DNA of 64,000 nucleotides from Xylanibacter caecicola (GTDB taxonomy: Bacteria; Bacteroidota; Bacteroidia; Bacteroidales; Bacteroidaceae): contig NZ_JABKKJ010000013.1 of NCBI RefSeq assembly GCF_013166515.1, positions 1 to 64,000 on the forward strand, written 5' to 3'. Position 1 is the first letter of the stretch, and the number at the start of each line of letters is the position of its first letter. Shown here piece after piece: positions 41,093-50,133 of this stretch. The translations under genes were made by a program, and so were the position numbers. The notes beneath the pieces were generated by a model. The model did not search any database, was not told the origin of the DNA, and was given only the letters and a program-made list of their open reading frames with translations.

Positions 41093-42015
41093 ATGCGATG
41101 CCGTGCTATTCTCCTGAAGGCCATCGGTTTTACCTCCAAGAAAGTTGGGGAGCAGACCGAAATGACCCATATATCCGTCAATTCCTGGGTGAAACGCTTC
41201 GAGGCAGAAGGAATCCATGGACTGGAGACACGTCCGGGGCGTGTACGCAAGCCGATAATGGATTGTACGGACGAGAAGAAGGTACGCAGAGCCATAGAGA
41301 ACGACAGGCAGAGCATGAAGAAAGCGAAAGAGGCATGGCAGCAGGCTTCAGGAAAAGAAGCGAGCGACAGCACCTTCAGGGCTTTTTTATCCGCCTTGGC
41401 GCGGGATATAGACGTATAAGGAAACGTCCAAAGGGGAAACCCTCGCCGCAGCTCTATGCATATAAGAGCGAGAAGCTGCAAGAACTCGTACAACAGGAGA
41501 AAGACGGTCTCATTGACCTCTATTATGGAGATGAGAGCCACATCTGTACCGAGGGATATGTGCCATACGGATGGCAGTTCCGCGGTGAGGACATCTACAT
41601 CCACTCTGAGAGAGGGCTGAGACTCAATATTTTCGGCATGATTAACCGACATAACCGATATGAAGGTTTTGCCACCACTGAGAATATGATCGCAGACAAG
41701 ATCGCCGACTTTCTTGACAGACTTTCGATGCGAATCCGCAAAAATACGTTTGTCGTTCTCGACAATGCAAGCGTCCACAGATGCAGACTCATACGGGAAC
41801 TTCGCCCGGTCTGGGAGAAACGTGGGATGTTCATCTTCTTTCTCCCTCCATATAGTCCACACCTCAATATCGCCGAAACACTTTGGCGGATTCTCAAGGA
41901 CAAATGGCTCAGGCCTGCGGATTATATCTCCACAGATTCCCTGCTGTATGCAACAAACCGTGCGTTGGCAGCTATTGGTTCTGAACTCAATATCAATTTT
42001 GCCCATGCGGCTTAG
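41093..42015 (+). CDS. IS630 transposase, expressed by -1 frameshift
   Basis: Two overlapping frames. The first encodes the paired helix-turn-helix DNA-binding region (FTSKKVGEQTEMTHISVNSW; GLETRPGRVRKP) and ends at TAA 41417-41419. The second, in the -1 frame, carries the DDE catalytic domain: YYGDESHICTEGYVPYGW (first D), FVVLDNASVHR (second D), LPPYSPHLNIAETLWRILKD (E). A shift at 41383-41389 joins them as FRAFL-IRLGAGYRRIRKRP. The frame is open for about 34 codons upstream of the ATG (IAKIKVIQLTDRQRLQLEEG), which match the usual N-terminus of this family. So the true start is probably a non-ATG codon near 41000. Total about 340 residues. Confidence 0.88.
41383..41389 (+). promoter_or_regulatory. 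Programmed -1 frameshift slippery site T_TTT_TTA
   Basis: Codons TTT (41384-41386) TTA (41387-41389), preceded by T, form a canonical X_XXY_YYZ heptamer. A -1 slip leads straight into the catalytic frame. A small hairpin CGCC-TT-GGCG (41392-41401) begins 2 nt later, but its spacing is too short to be a convincing stimulator. Confidence 0.8.
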
Positions 42016-42035
42016 TATAAATTAATTTTTACGAC

Positions 42036-43021
42036 TTACTTATATATTTTGCCAACCATAAATGGAATATATCTATTCGCAAATAGAGCAAACAAGGCGC
42101 ACACACTAATAGTTATTATAAATTGTATTCCTTTGTAAACGCTAAAAGATGGCATATATGGTTTGATAATTATATCACATATCCCTATTAATAAACAATT
42201 TAATCCAATGAAAGATATTGAGTTTTGTCCTATCCAACGTAGCAAACGTCCCATCTTATTTGATTCTGATTGAATGATGACAGACAAACCAACAATACCG
42301 GAAGTTCCTAAAAACGCAGTTATATATCCCCTTAATTCAATGTGGTTAAACATCAAATCCGTATGATTTTTTGTTATAATAACATACAACATTACTATGA
42401 ACAATTGTGTTATTGCATAAACAAATGTTTTTTTTCTGTCTATGTCTTGATAAGAGGTGATAAAATCAAATTGCCTAGATAAAAAGCCAAGCCCATAAAA
42501 TACATAGCATACAGGTATAGATGACAAACAATATGGAAAACTGATATTTGAAATTTCAAACCAACGTCCTATGAATAGAACTATGAATATATTGATTATA
42601 TGAAAATAGGTATTGCTGTTTATTCTATTAACTATCCAAAACAATATTTCTACAATAAATAAATCAAGCAAAAACCAAATGGCAGGAGGCGGACCGTTAT
42701 AAATGGTAGTTATATAATCAAAATCTGGTTTTTGTAAAAGAGACACAACCAATATTATAATGAAAAAACAAACATAAGGAACAAGAAGCTGTCTGAATCT
42801 TGTTTGTAAGAATAACGTGAACGTTTTCTCCCCCCCCATTTTTTGTCATTGAATAAAAAGCCACTGAAAATCAGGAACATTGGCATGTGAAATTGAAATA
42901 TAAATTGGCGAATTGGAAATATACTTACCATGTGTCCTATTACCATTAATAATATGCCTATGCCTTTTGCTATGTCTATATATTCAATACGGCTTTTATT
43001 GTACATCGTTATTCTGTTCAT
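42036..43021 (-). CDS. Acyltransferase family 3 membrane protein, phase OFF at G8
   Basis: An acyltransferase_3 (PF01757-like) integral membrane protein, broken by one base. The N-terminal part RIEYIDIAKGIGILLMVIGH with FQFHMPMFLIFSGFLF is the family start with the catalytic His (residue 30). At the G8 tract (42830-42837, residues 62-64) the frame runs off into a short tail. The rest (FTLFLQTRFRQLLVPYVCFF through ten membrane helices) continues in the next frame. Nine G would read KKWGGEKTFTLFLQ and give about 328 residues, the normal family size. It probably adds an acetyl or other acyl group to the polysaccharide. The IS630 element supplies its present stop codon. Confidence 0.85.
42830..42837 (-). 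repeat. G8 tract in acyltransferase 1
   Basis: Eight G on the coding strand after AAAAAAT. The frame is broken at 8 (OFF) and restored at 9 or 6. Confidence 0.95.
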
Positions 43022-43102
43022 ATATTATATGATGTGGAATATATTATAATATAACATGTCATAGTATGTTTATAAAAATAATATTTTACAGTTTGCTATA
43101 TA

Positions 43103-44082
43103 CTATATTTGTTGTTTTGTACTCTTGTTTATAATGGAATATATTGGGGTAAACAATATATTGCGTATTTGTTCTATAATAAATGCAATGGCTAAAATTA
43201 AAATGGCTAAGCATATATAGACAATTGTTTCGTTGGTTAATGAATACGAACAGTGTATTGTAGATACATATTCCGCTAATAACGGTCTTATCATATAATG
43301 TTCGTGTATAAGATATGCGGCAAGAACTGTTTTGCTTATCTTGTTTATATAGATATTGTTTCTTATATTCAGATTCCTGAAAAACATGAAAAGAGAAAAT
43401 GCTGCTAAAATAACTATTGGGTTGTTGTATCTGTAAGATTTTATAACAAACATATTAATGCCCGACAGTAGTATATATATTATCAGCCAAATTCCCCCCC
43501 CACTAAATATTGGAGCTTCTCATGTTTTAGTTCATCGTTATGTTGTAAATATTTATAAGTGCTTCTGCCGATTATATATATAAATACAAACTGCAAATAA
43601 CTGTGTCCGGAGCTATTGTTTGGGTTTTTGAAAATATATCCAAAGTATACACAGATTAAAGAAAAAGCAAGAATGTTGTAAGACAAGTTTTTTGTATTTT
43701 CAATAGCTTTATTCAATAACGGGGCTGAAAGATATAGCATTATATATGTTGTGATGAACCACCATTGGTTGGTGCTTATCGGTAACAATATTTTTATAAT
43801 GTCCCAATGTGCCCCTGTGATGTAATGTACACACAGCCCTGTGACAATGCTGTAGAATAAACATTGTAAGAAAAGCGTAATAATTGATTTCAGTTTAAAT
43901 CGAATTCCCCAGTATCCGGAAATTAATATGAAACAATTTACGGCTACTGCTGTTAATGAGTAAATAGTGTCCTTTAATATAAATGGAGACACTCCGTTTT
44001 GTTCAACGGCAATATTTAGATGCCATAAAATTATCATGAACATACATAGGATGCGAAGTAGCTCTATATTTGAATTCCTCAT
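43103..44082 (-). CDS. Second acyltransferase family 3 membrane protein, phase OFF at G8
   Basis: The first part (MRNSNIELLRILCMFMIILW, HLNIAVEQ; then YSLTAVAVNCFILISGYWGI and ITTYIMLYLSAPLLNKAIEN) is the N-terminal two thirds of an acyltransferase_3 protein with the family His at residue 21. At the G8 tract 43494-43501 it ends as VGGEFG and TGA. With nine G it reads LVGGGIWLIIYILLSGINMF and joins the downstream frame (VILAAFSLFMFFRNLNIRNN; KTVLAAYLIHEHYMIRPLLA) to give about 326 residues. So one missing G inactivates it. It overlaps the Wzy-like gene by ATGA at the 5' side and is about 80 bases from acyltransferase 1. Confidence 0.85.
43494..43501 (-). repeat. G8 tract in acyltransferase 2
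   Basis: Eight G on the coding strand after TTTAGT. The frame is broken at 8 (OFF) and restored at 9 or 6. Confidence 0.95.
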
Positions 44083-45404
44083 ATTCTGTGACTGGTTTTA
44101 ATGCTTACAATAAGCATTATCATAAGTATTACTATAAATCCTAATGAGTAAACAACATTGATATTTCCGTTGGCAAAATATTGAAGTGAAAGCGTCCATA
44201 ATGTAATAGGCAATATATCATGATTCTTTTTCAATGTTTTCATGCTTTTAAAGAACAGTTTTATAGGATAGCAAGTTCTCATAAAGAAGACAATTGCTCC
44301 AAACAAAATTCCCATTTCTGCATAGACTATTTGTGAGGACCATTCTCCAAGCATCCATGCTCCTCCGGTAAAGGCTTTTGCAGCAAAATTACTTCCAAAA
44401 CCTATGCCGTAGCCCATAAAAGGAATATCTGCGACTTCTCCCATATTGTGCCAGAATATATAAGGCTCCAGTATTCTGGACAGGAAAATTCCGGACGTTC
44501 CTCCTTCATGTTCTGCTGCTGTTGTAAAACGATTTATCACGGGATCTAAAAGATACATATCACCAACCTTAATCTTTGATATTATAAATATGAGGAGCAT
44601 CAAGCAAAGCAAGGAAAATAGAACTTTGAAGAAAGAGTTTCCTATTTTTGCAAAAGTCATAATTAAAGATACAAACAAAATTGTTATTGCAGACTGTAAA
44701 ATAGTACCTCGTGACACACTTGTTATCAATGTAAGAACGACACAGGTTGTAAGAATAGGGAAGCCCAACTTGAATTCTAAAATTTGTTTTCTGTAATTAT
44801 TGGAAAACATGACAACCGCAAATATGCATGTGACAATTGGATTATAATAGGAAGATCCTAAACAATGTGCAAATGTTCCGGGAGGACGGACAGCGCCATT
44901 TGCCGTACCGGTTCCTTCTGCTACCTCGCCACCTACTGCTGCGTTTATTATATTGTTGGGTGGAGTCAAGAACTGAAGTACGTATAGGACCGTCATCGGA
45001 ATAAATACGATGCATAAGAATTGCATTATCTTTATAAGGTCTGTCCTGTTGAGGCGTTGTGACATTATGAATATAAATGGTATGTGGAAGAACCATATAC
45101 GGAAACCATATAGTGCAATGGGTATGCTGTGATGTCCCATGGTTATTGCAGAAAATAAGGTGACCGCACCTATTGCCATGAACCCTTTTGCAAGGTTGCT
45201 TTTAAGATAACGCCCGTTCATTGAGGATATGACAATCCATATAACAATTGGCTCACGACACATGAACCATAGGTTTGATAGTCCCGGCATGAACCATTTG
45301 CGCATAGCTCCTTCTATGAAAATAAGGAACAAGTATATCCAGAAGGCTTTCTTGTATTTGTCAAGAGAGCGATAATATGTTCTGAAATCTTTTATAATCG
45401 ACAT
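44079..45404 (-). CDS. O-antigen polymerase/ligase-like membrane protein (Wzy candidate)
   Basis: A 441-residue membrane protein with about eleven to twelve helices (for example FWIYLFLIFIEGAMRKWFMP, IFAVVMFSNN, VLFSLLCLMLLIFIISKIKV). A large loop lies around residues 280-350 (NRFTTAAEHEGGTSGIFLSR, then ILEPYIFWHNMGEVADIPFM). This topology fits Wzy polymerases and WaaL/O-antigen-ligase-like proteins, which do not share strict motifs. As it lies next to a Wzx-like gene in an Upx-type locus, it is most likely the repeat-unit polymerase. The upstream gap (45405-45577) holds nothing recognisable. Confidence 0.75.
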   Translation of the reverse strand: MSIIKDFRTYYRSLDKYKKAFWIYLFLIFIEGAMRKWFMPGLSNLWFMCREPIVIWIVISSMNGRYLKSNLAKGFMAIGAVTLFSAITMGHHSIPIALYGFRIWFFHIPFIFIMSQRLNRTDLIKIMQFLCIVFIPMTVLYVLQFLTPPNNIINAAVGGEVAEGTGTANGAVRPPGTFAHCLGSSYYNPIVTCIFAVVMFSNNYRKQILEFKLGFPILTTCVVLTLITSVSRGTILQSAITILFVSLIMTFAKIGNSFFKVLFSLLCLMLLIFIISKIKVGDMYLLDPVINRFTTAAEHEGGTSGIFLSRILEPYIFWHNMGEVADIPFMGYGIGFGSNFAAKAFTGGAWMLGEWSSQIVYAEMGILFGAIVFFMRTCYPIKLFFKSMKTLKKNHDILPITLWTLSLQYFANGNINVVYSLGFIVILMIMLIVSIKTSHRI

Positions 45405-45577
45405 CTTATATATTTAATTACTTCCCGATAATCCATTTGGCTTTTTTATTCACAAGAAACACAGATAATATGGATAAAGAGAATACTATTATAACTTCTG
45501 ATATTTTATATGGTATTTTTTAATTTATGTAATTAATGTATTCTCAATTACGATATACATATATGAGGTGTAGACCT

Positions 45578-47119
45578 TTATAGCAAGGCTATTATTCTCA
45601 GTTTTATATTATTGAACATTTTCAATATAATTTTTCTTTCATAATTATTTAATCCTGTAAACAGTATTATTAAAGATAATATTATGCAGGATGCTATTAC
45701 AACTTCTATTAGTCCTGTTAAATTATATCTAAAATAGCTGTTGACCAACGATATCGAATAATATGCAGCTGCTATTACAAGTATTGGTTGAAAAATGCAT
45801 GCCCAGGCAAATTTTCTTAAAGATAATGAAGATATTTTTGAGAATGCGTATATCCTATATAATGCTACTGCAGTTTCAATAGAAAGAAGAAATACGGCAA
45901 ATGATTGTGAAGTTGTATTTGTCAGGTGTGGTATGATATAAAGTAAGCCAATAGCAATTATATAGATAAAATCAGCAACAAGAAGAAATCTTTTGATATT
46001 ACCTGTGGCAAGTGCTCCGGTGATTACGGGGCACGTTATGGCGTAGATCATGCTGATAAACAGAAAGATACTTACATACAAGGCGGTGCCCTCGGGAACA
46101 TCGCCTAACCACAGTGACAGTATCTGATTGCACCTTACCCATATGGGCACGGCGATGAAAGCAAGAAGGTATATTTGCATTCTGCTGCCTTCGTATATTA
46201 GTTTCAGCGATTTGTCGGTCTCGCCGTTAGAGTAGGTCTTGATAATCTGTGGCTCAATGGCTTTCTGCACGTTCTGCGAAAAAGCGAGTGCTGATGTCCT
46301 TACCTGTGTTGCTATGGAGAAAATGCCGTTCATAACAACACCAAAATTGATGTTGAGTAACACGTTGAAACCTTGTGCGAACAGCATCACCATAATACCG
46401 TCAAGCAATGAGTAGCCGGTGAATTTACCAATCTCGGACATGTGTGATCGGTCTATTATCAGTCTGAACTTTGACTCTTTGAAGTTATGCCTGCAATATA
46501 TTTGATAGGTTAGACGTATGCCGACACTCACGGTGGCGAGAAAAAGTCCGTAGAAAAACAGCCGATTGTGGTTTATAAATCCAATGGCATATACAGCTGC
46601 CAGATTCATCAAGACTTGAAATATCGATATATACGCAAAGGCGTTCATCCTTTCGTGGGCAATAATCAAGGCATTATATGGAATGCTTATAAGATTAACG
46701 ACACATGTTATTATTGAAAATTGAAATACCCAGTTGGCTGCAATGATGCTTCTTTCCGGTATTTGTATTTTGTTATTGAGAAACCATAGTCCGATGCTTT
46801 CAAGCAGTATGAATGATAATAAGGCAAAAATGAAGACTACATTCATACAACTACAGAAGGTCTTTTGAATGTTAGATTCGTTTTTACCTAATTCAAATGC
46901 CATAAACCGATTGATAGCGTTTGTCAGTCCTCCGCCAAAAATGGCGAACATAGAAATCACTCCACCTACGATACCGTAGGTACCATAATCTTCTATACCA
47001 AGATTTTGTAAGACCAATCTTGTGATATAGAGATTTATCCACATGGTGAACAACATACGCAAAGCCAGTACAGCGGTGTTTTTGGCAATGCGCTGTTTGT
47101 TGAAGTTCGTTTCTGTCAT
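45578..47119 (-). CDS. Wzx-type polysaccharide flippase
   Basis: A 513-residue membrane protein with about fourteen helices and the polysaccharide-export start (RIAKNTAVLALRMLFTMWIN, then LYITRLVLQNLGIEDYGTYG). The GVISMFAIFGGGLTNAINRF region is typical of the MVF/RfbX superfamily. It moves the undecaprenyl-linked repeat unit across the inner membrane. It overlaps the upstream glycosyltransferase by one base and is followed, after a 173-base gap, by the Wzy-like gene. Confidence 0.88.
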   Translation of the reverse strand: MTETNFNKQRIAKNTAVLALRMLFTMWINLYITRLVLQNLGIEDYGTYGIVGGVISMFAIFGGGLTNAINRFMAFELGKNESNIQKTFCSCMNVVFIFALLSFILLESIGLWFLNNKIQIPERSIIAANWVFQFSIITCVVNLISIPYNALIIAHERMNAFAYISIFQVLMNLAAVYAIGFINHNRLFFYGLFLATVSVGIRLTYQIYCRHNFKESKFRLIIDRSHMSEIGKFTGYSLLDGIMVMLFAQGFNVLLNINFGVVMNGIFSIATQVRTSALAFSQNVQKAIEPQIIKTYSNGETDKSLKLIYEGSRMQIYLLAFIAVPIWVRCNQILSLWLGDVPEGTALYVSIFLFISMIYAITCPVITGALATGNIKRFLLVADFIYIIAIGLLYIIPHLTNTTSQSFAVFLLSIETAVALYRIYAFSKISSLSLRKFAWACIFQPILVIAAAYYSISLVNSYFRYNLTGLIEVVIASCIILSLIILFTGLNNYERKIILKMFNNIKLRIIALL

Positions 47120-48135
47120 TATTGAGGTTTGTAGGTATAGGTGTGTCTCAGCTTCTTAGGCAAGCCCCAAATGAACTTCATTATCAGATAGAACATCTTG
47201 TCGAAAGGCATACAGTGTGGTTCGTTTACCTTTACTTTCTGCCCGATGTTCCAATTGCGCACAAAAAGTTTGTCGAAATATCTCAGGTAAGCCTCTTGGA
47301 ACCATGAGCCTATTACGAAGTTATTGCGCACGATGAGACGCTTTATGGCATTGTCTTTCTCTACCCAGCCGGGAACGGTCTCGGGCTTTCCGCCGGCATT
47401 GACCATCCAGCGGTATGTGGCAAGAGGATAACCGCGCAGCCAACGGACACTGTGATAGTGTGCAAGCTTTACATGGAAGTGAAAATCAAGAGACGGATAG
47501 AAGTCGGGATTGAAACCGCCAATCTCATATACAACATCCCTGCGGAGAGTCATTCCGCATGGGGCATGAAGGTGACAGCCGGTAAGATAGTCTTTTTCTT
47601 TTAATGTCATCACTTTTATATCGCATGTCTTACGTTCCGGATGAACGTTGCCCATATTCCTCATACTGTTATAACAGTTATAGAAGCACACTGCCTCGTT
47701 GTCGGCTGCGACGATATTAGCCATATTACGCATGAAATCCGGATATAGCATATCGTCGTCATGCAGCATTACAACCCATTTTGTTCTGGCGAGCTGATAC
47801 AACTTGTTCCAATTGCCCGTCATCCCTGTATTTTCTGTATTCTTATAATAGGCAATCTGCGGCAGACGGTATTTTTCTTTCATTAGACGCTCCGTTTCGT
47901 CATCGCGTGCAGGATTGTTGTCTACTACAAGTATCTCGTAATCTGTAAATCCTTCTTGATTGATGCAACTGTCTATTGCAAACTGCAACAGGTCCGTACG
48001 GTTATATGTAGGTATGGCTATGGTGTATAGAGGTGCTTCGTCCTTTTCCCATGTGAACACAGGAATGGACGCAACTTTCTCTATTTCCGCCATGTTGTCA
48101 CGGTCGTCGTAACGACATTTTATTTCCTCTATCAT
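47119..48135 (-). CDS. Family 2 glycosyltransferase
   Basis: A 338-residue GT-A enzyme. N-terminal block LYTIAIPTYNRTDLLQFAID begins near residue 36; FTDYEILVVDNNPARDDETE follows, then KWVVMLHDDDMLYPDFMRNM with the DxD-like HDDD. PCGMTLRRDVVYEIGGFNPD is a typical GT2 acceptor-side block. The 35 residues before the domain are hydrophilic and unusual. It lies in the operon between the CDP-dideoxyhexose genes and the flippase, so it may transfer the dideoxyhexose or the sugar before it. Confidence 0.88.
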   Translation of the reverse strand: MIEEIKCRYDDRDNMAEIEKVASIPVFTWEKDEAPLYTIAIPTYNRTDLLQFAIDSCINQEGFTDYEILVVDNNPARDDETERLMKEKYRLPQIAYYKNTENTGMTGNWNKLYQLARTKWVVMLHDDDMLYPDFMRNMANIVAADNEAVCFYNCYNSMRNMGNVHPERKTCDIKVMTLKEKDYLTGCHLHAPCGMTLRRDVVYEIGGFNPDFYPSLDFHFHVKLAHYHSVRWLRGYPLATYRWMVNAGGKPETVPGWVEKDNAIKRLIVRNNFVIGSWFQEAYLRYFDKLFVRNWNIGQKVKVNEPHCMPFDKMFYLIMKFIWGLPKKLRHTYTYKPQ

Positions 48136-48139
48136 GACT

Positions 48140-49030
48140 TTAGTATGTATCTATGACATCGATTATTCTGACAGACGGTGTGAAACCTGTATAGTGGTAC
48201 AGTTTGTTACCGTCAAGTGCCAGATGTTTCATGCCTGTATCAACCCGTCCAGCTGATCCGAAACAACCTTGCGGAACAGTTGTCCCCATTGCCTTGTGAA
48301 TGAGTGTGACTATCTCCTTTACGGTCATGACTTCTTTTCCTTCCACATTGTATATACCTGATGCAAGTCCTTTTCTTATTGCAAGCTCAAGCATCAAAGG
48401 TATTTCGCTGACGTGAATATACTGGCGTGTCTGGTCACCTGCCGTGAAATGCAGTTCCTCATTTTTGCGGATTGCATTTATTGTGTAGGGTATGAGCCGC
48501 AGGGAATTCTCACCCTTCCCGTAGATTGTGGGAAGGATGAAGTGCCAGTGGCGGAAATCGTGCTTGTATGATGCGACGAACCGGCTGAGCATGCGTTTGC
48601 TTATTGTATAGTCGTTGGGTGCCGGAGCTGTAGATATCAGGATATCTGTCTCGGTAAAAGTCCGTGTTTCTTTTGTCTCGCCCATTTCGAAGAATGAACC
48701 GAATGTAACAAATCTGCCCTTATAATCAACTTCTTTCAGCTTGTTACAGATAGATACCGGAACCTTAACATTAAGATTGTATATAAGATTCAGGTTTTCT
48801 TTTAAGTTGGATTGAATGCCCGCACCTGTTGCATATATGATAATGTCACTTGAGAACAATGTGCTGTAGTCAAGTGTATCATCGGTAAAGTTTACTTTAT
48901 AAAAATTATTATATTTATGGTTGACAGGCGGCTCCAGTCCATACATGTCCAGTTCACATCCTATTTCATTGAAATGTATTGCTATGGCAGTTGATAGAAA
49001 ACCGTTTGTGCCAAGTATTGCAGCTTTCAT
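48140..49030 (-). CDS. CDP-dideoxyhexose pathway reductase (extended SDR, abequose/paratose synthase-like)
   Basis: A 296-residue extended SDR: Rossmann motif AAILGTNGFLSTAIAIHFNE (TNGFLS in place of the usual GxxGxxG), YATGAGIQSN near residue 65, and the active-site YTISKRMLSRFV (YxxxK). It follows rfbG, rfbF and rfbH in the same operon. Here the family (RfbJ/Abe, Prt, RfbS) reduces the 4-keto group of CDP-3,6-dideoxy-4-ketohexose to abequose or paratose. The stereochemistry cannot be told from this sequence alone. It starts 2 nt after the rfbG stop. Confidence 0.75.
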   Translation of the reverse strand: MKAAILGTNGFLSTAIAIHFNEIGCELDMYGLEPPVNHKYNNFYKVNFTDDTLDYSTLFSSDIIIYATGAGIQSNLKENLNLIYNLNVKVPVSICNKLKEVDYKGRFVTFGSFFEMGETKETRTFTETDILISTAPAPNDYTISKRMLSRFVASYKHDFRHWHFILPTIYGKGENSLRLIPYTINAIRKNEELHFTAGDQTRQYIHVSEIPLMLELAIRKGLASGIYNVEGKEVMTVKEIVTLIHKAMGTTVPQGCFGSAGRVDTGMKHLALDGNKLYHYTGFTPSVRIIDVIDTY

Positions 49031-49032
49031 CG

Positions 49033-50121
49033 TTATTGGGGATTTGTGTTAACAAACTGTTCTATTTCCTTTACACACAGTGCATATACATCTTCGTCCT
49101 TGTATCGTTTATACCAGTCGGTGACAAGTTCCATGCACTGTTGCATGTTCATGCGCGGTTTCCACCCCAAACGGCTTTTTGCCTTGTTTATGTTAAGCAT
49201 CAGCAGCTTTGCCTCGTGCGGAGCGTCTGTGTCGGATAAATCCCGAAGTGTCCCGGTGCCATAGTTCCTGATAACTTCGGTTGCAACATCCCATACCGTA
49301 GATACGGAGTCGGCTTCGGGACCGAAGTTCCAGCCTTCGCAATATTCCGTAGGCTCATACCACTGTTTCATTGCAAGAAGCATGTAGCCGGACAGCGGCT
49401 CGAGGACGTGTTCCCACGGGCGTACGGACTTGGGCGAGCGTATGTCTATGGGCTTGTCGGCTTCAAGTGCACGTATGCAGTCGGGGATAATGCGGTCGAG
49501 TGCCCAGTCGCCGCCGCCGATGACATTGCCTGCACGTACGCTCGACAAAGAGACGGTATGCTTTGTGCCGTAGTCGGCAGGGTTGAAGAAAGAACGTCTC
49601 CATGATGATATCGCAATTTCGCATGCACCTTTTGATGAAGAGTACGGGTCGTAACCTCCGAAGGCGTCTGTCTCTACATAACCGTCAGTCTGTTCTTTGT
49701 TCTCATAACATTTGTCGGTTGTTATCATCACTCCCACTTTAACACTGTCTGTTGCACGTATGGCTTCCATAATGTTAATGGTACCCATGACATTCACCTC
49801 GTATGTCTCCACGGGTATGTCATAACTCAGTCTCACCAATGGCTGTGCGGCAAGGTGGAAGACAATTTCCGGGCGGTACTCGGCAAAGATTTCTTTCATC
49901 TTCTTGCCGTCGCGTATGTCGGCACGTATGTCTGCCTTTATCTTTTTTCCGATGCCGGAAAGGACATAGTTGTCACGTTCTGTAAACGGGTCTTGGGCTA
50001 TTCCTATAACCTCGGCACCCAGTTCATGGAGCCATATCGACAGCCATGAGCCTTTAAATCCCGTATGTCCAGTTATCAGAATGCGCTTGCCCCTATAGAA
50101 GTTATTAAAGATATCAATCAT
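49033..50121 (-). CDS. rfbG: CDP-glucose 4,6-dehydratase
   Basis: A 362-residue extended SDR. N-terminus: KRILITGHTGFKGSWLSIWL with HELGAEVIGIA; YDIPVETYEVNVMGTINIME around residue 105; VGVMITTDKCYEN near 130; and GGYDPYSSSKGACEIAISS with the YSSSK active site. All fit CDP-glucose 4,6-dehydratase (RfbG/AscB), which makes CDP-4-keto-6-deoxyglucose, the second step of CDP-3,6-dideoxyhexose synthesis. It follows rfbF by 12 nt and precedes the reductase by 2 nt. Confidence 0.95.
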   Translation of the reverse strand: MIDIFNNFYRGKRILITGHTGFKGSWLSIWLHELGAEVIGIAQDPFTERDNYVLSGIGKKIKADIRADIRDGKKMKEIFAEYRPEIVFHLAAQPLVRLSYDIPVETYEVNVMGTINIMEAIRATDSVKVGVMITTDKCYENKEQTDGYVETDAFGGYDPYSSSKGACEIAISSWRRSFFNPADYGTKHTVSLSSVRAGNVIGGGDWALDRIIPDCIRALEADKPIDIRSPKSVRPWEHVLEPLSGYMLLAMKQWYEPTEYCEGWNFGPEADSVSTVWDVATEVIRNYGTGTLRDLSDTDAPHEAKLLMLNINKAKSRLGWKPRMNMQQCMELVTDWYKRYKDEDVYALCVKEIEQFVNTNPQ

Positions 50122-50133
50122 TGTGTATATGTT

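Larger units (their letters stand above)
40931..42040 (+). mobile_element. IS630-family insertion sequence, apparently complete
   Basis: About 1.11 kb flanked by TA on both sides (40929-40930 and 42041-42042), the expected IS630 target duplication. Imperfect terminal inverted repeats of about 30 bp start AGTATATGTTGAAAATTAGT (left) and, on the opposite strand, AGTAAGTCGTAAAAATTAAT (right). They agree at about two thirds of positions. One transposase spans it in two frames joined by a slippage site. It inserted in the last codons of the acyltransferase gene at 42036-43021, changing its C-terminus from about KIYRKK to KIYK. Confidence 0.9.

Noticed and set aside
40492..41380. Long upstream extension of the second IS630 transposase frame, reading into the neighbouring glycosyltransferase
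   Set aside because: The upstream part is antisense to the GT2 gene and crosses the IS end. The real product comes from the other frame through the slippery site.
40951..42006. 351-residue open frame on the minus strand opposite the IS630 transposase
   Set aside because: It is antisense to a clear DDE transposase and has no domain of its own.
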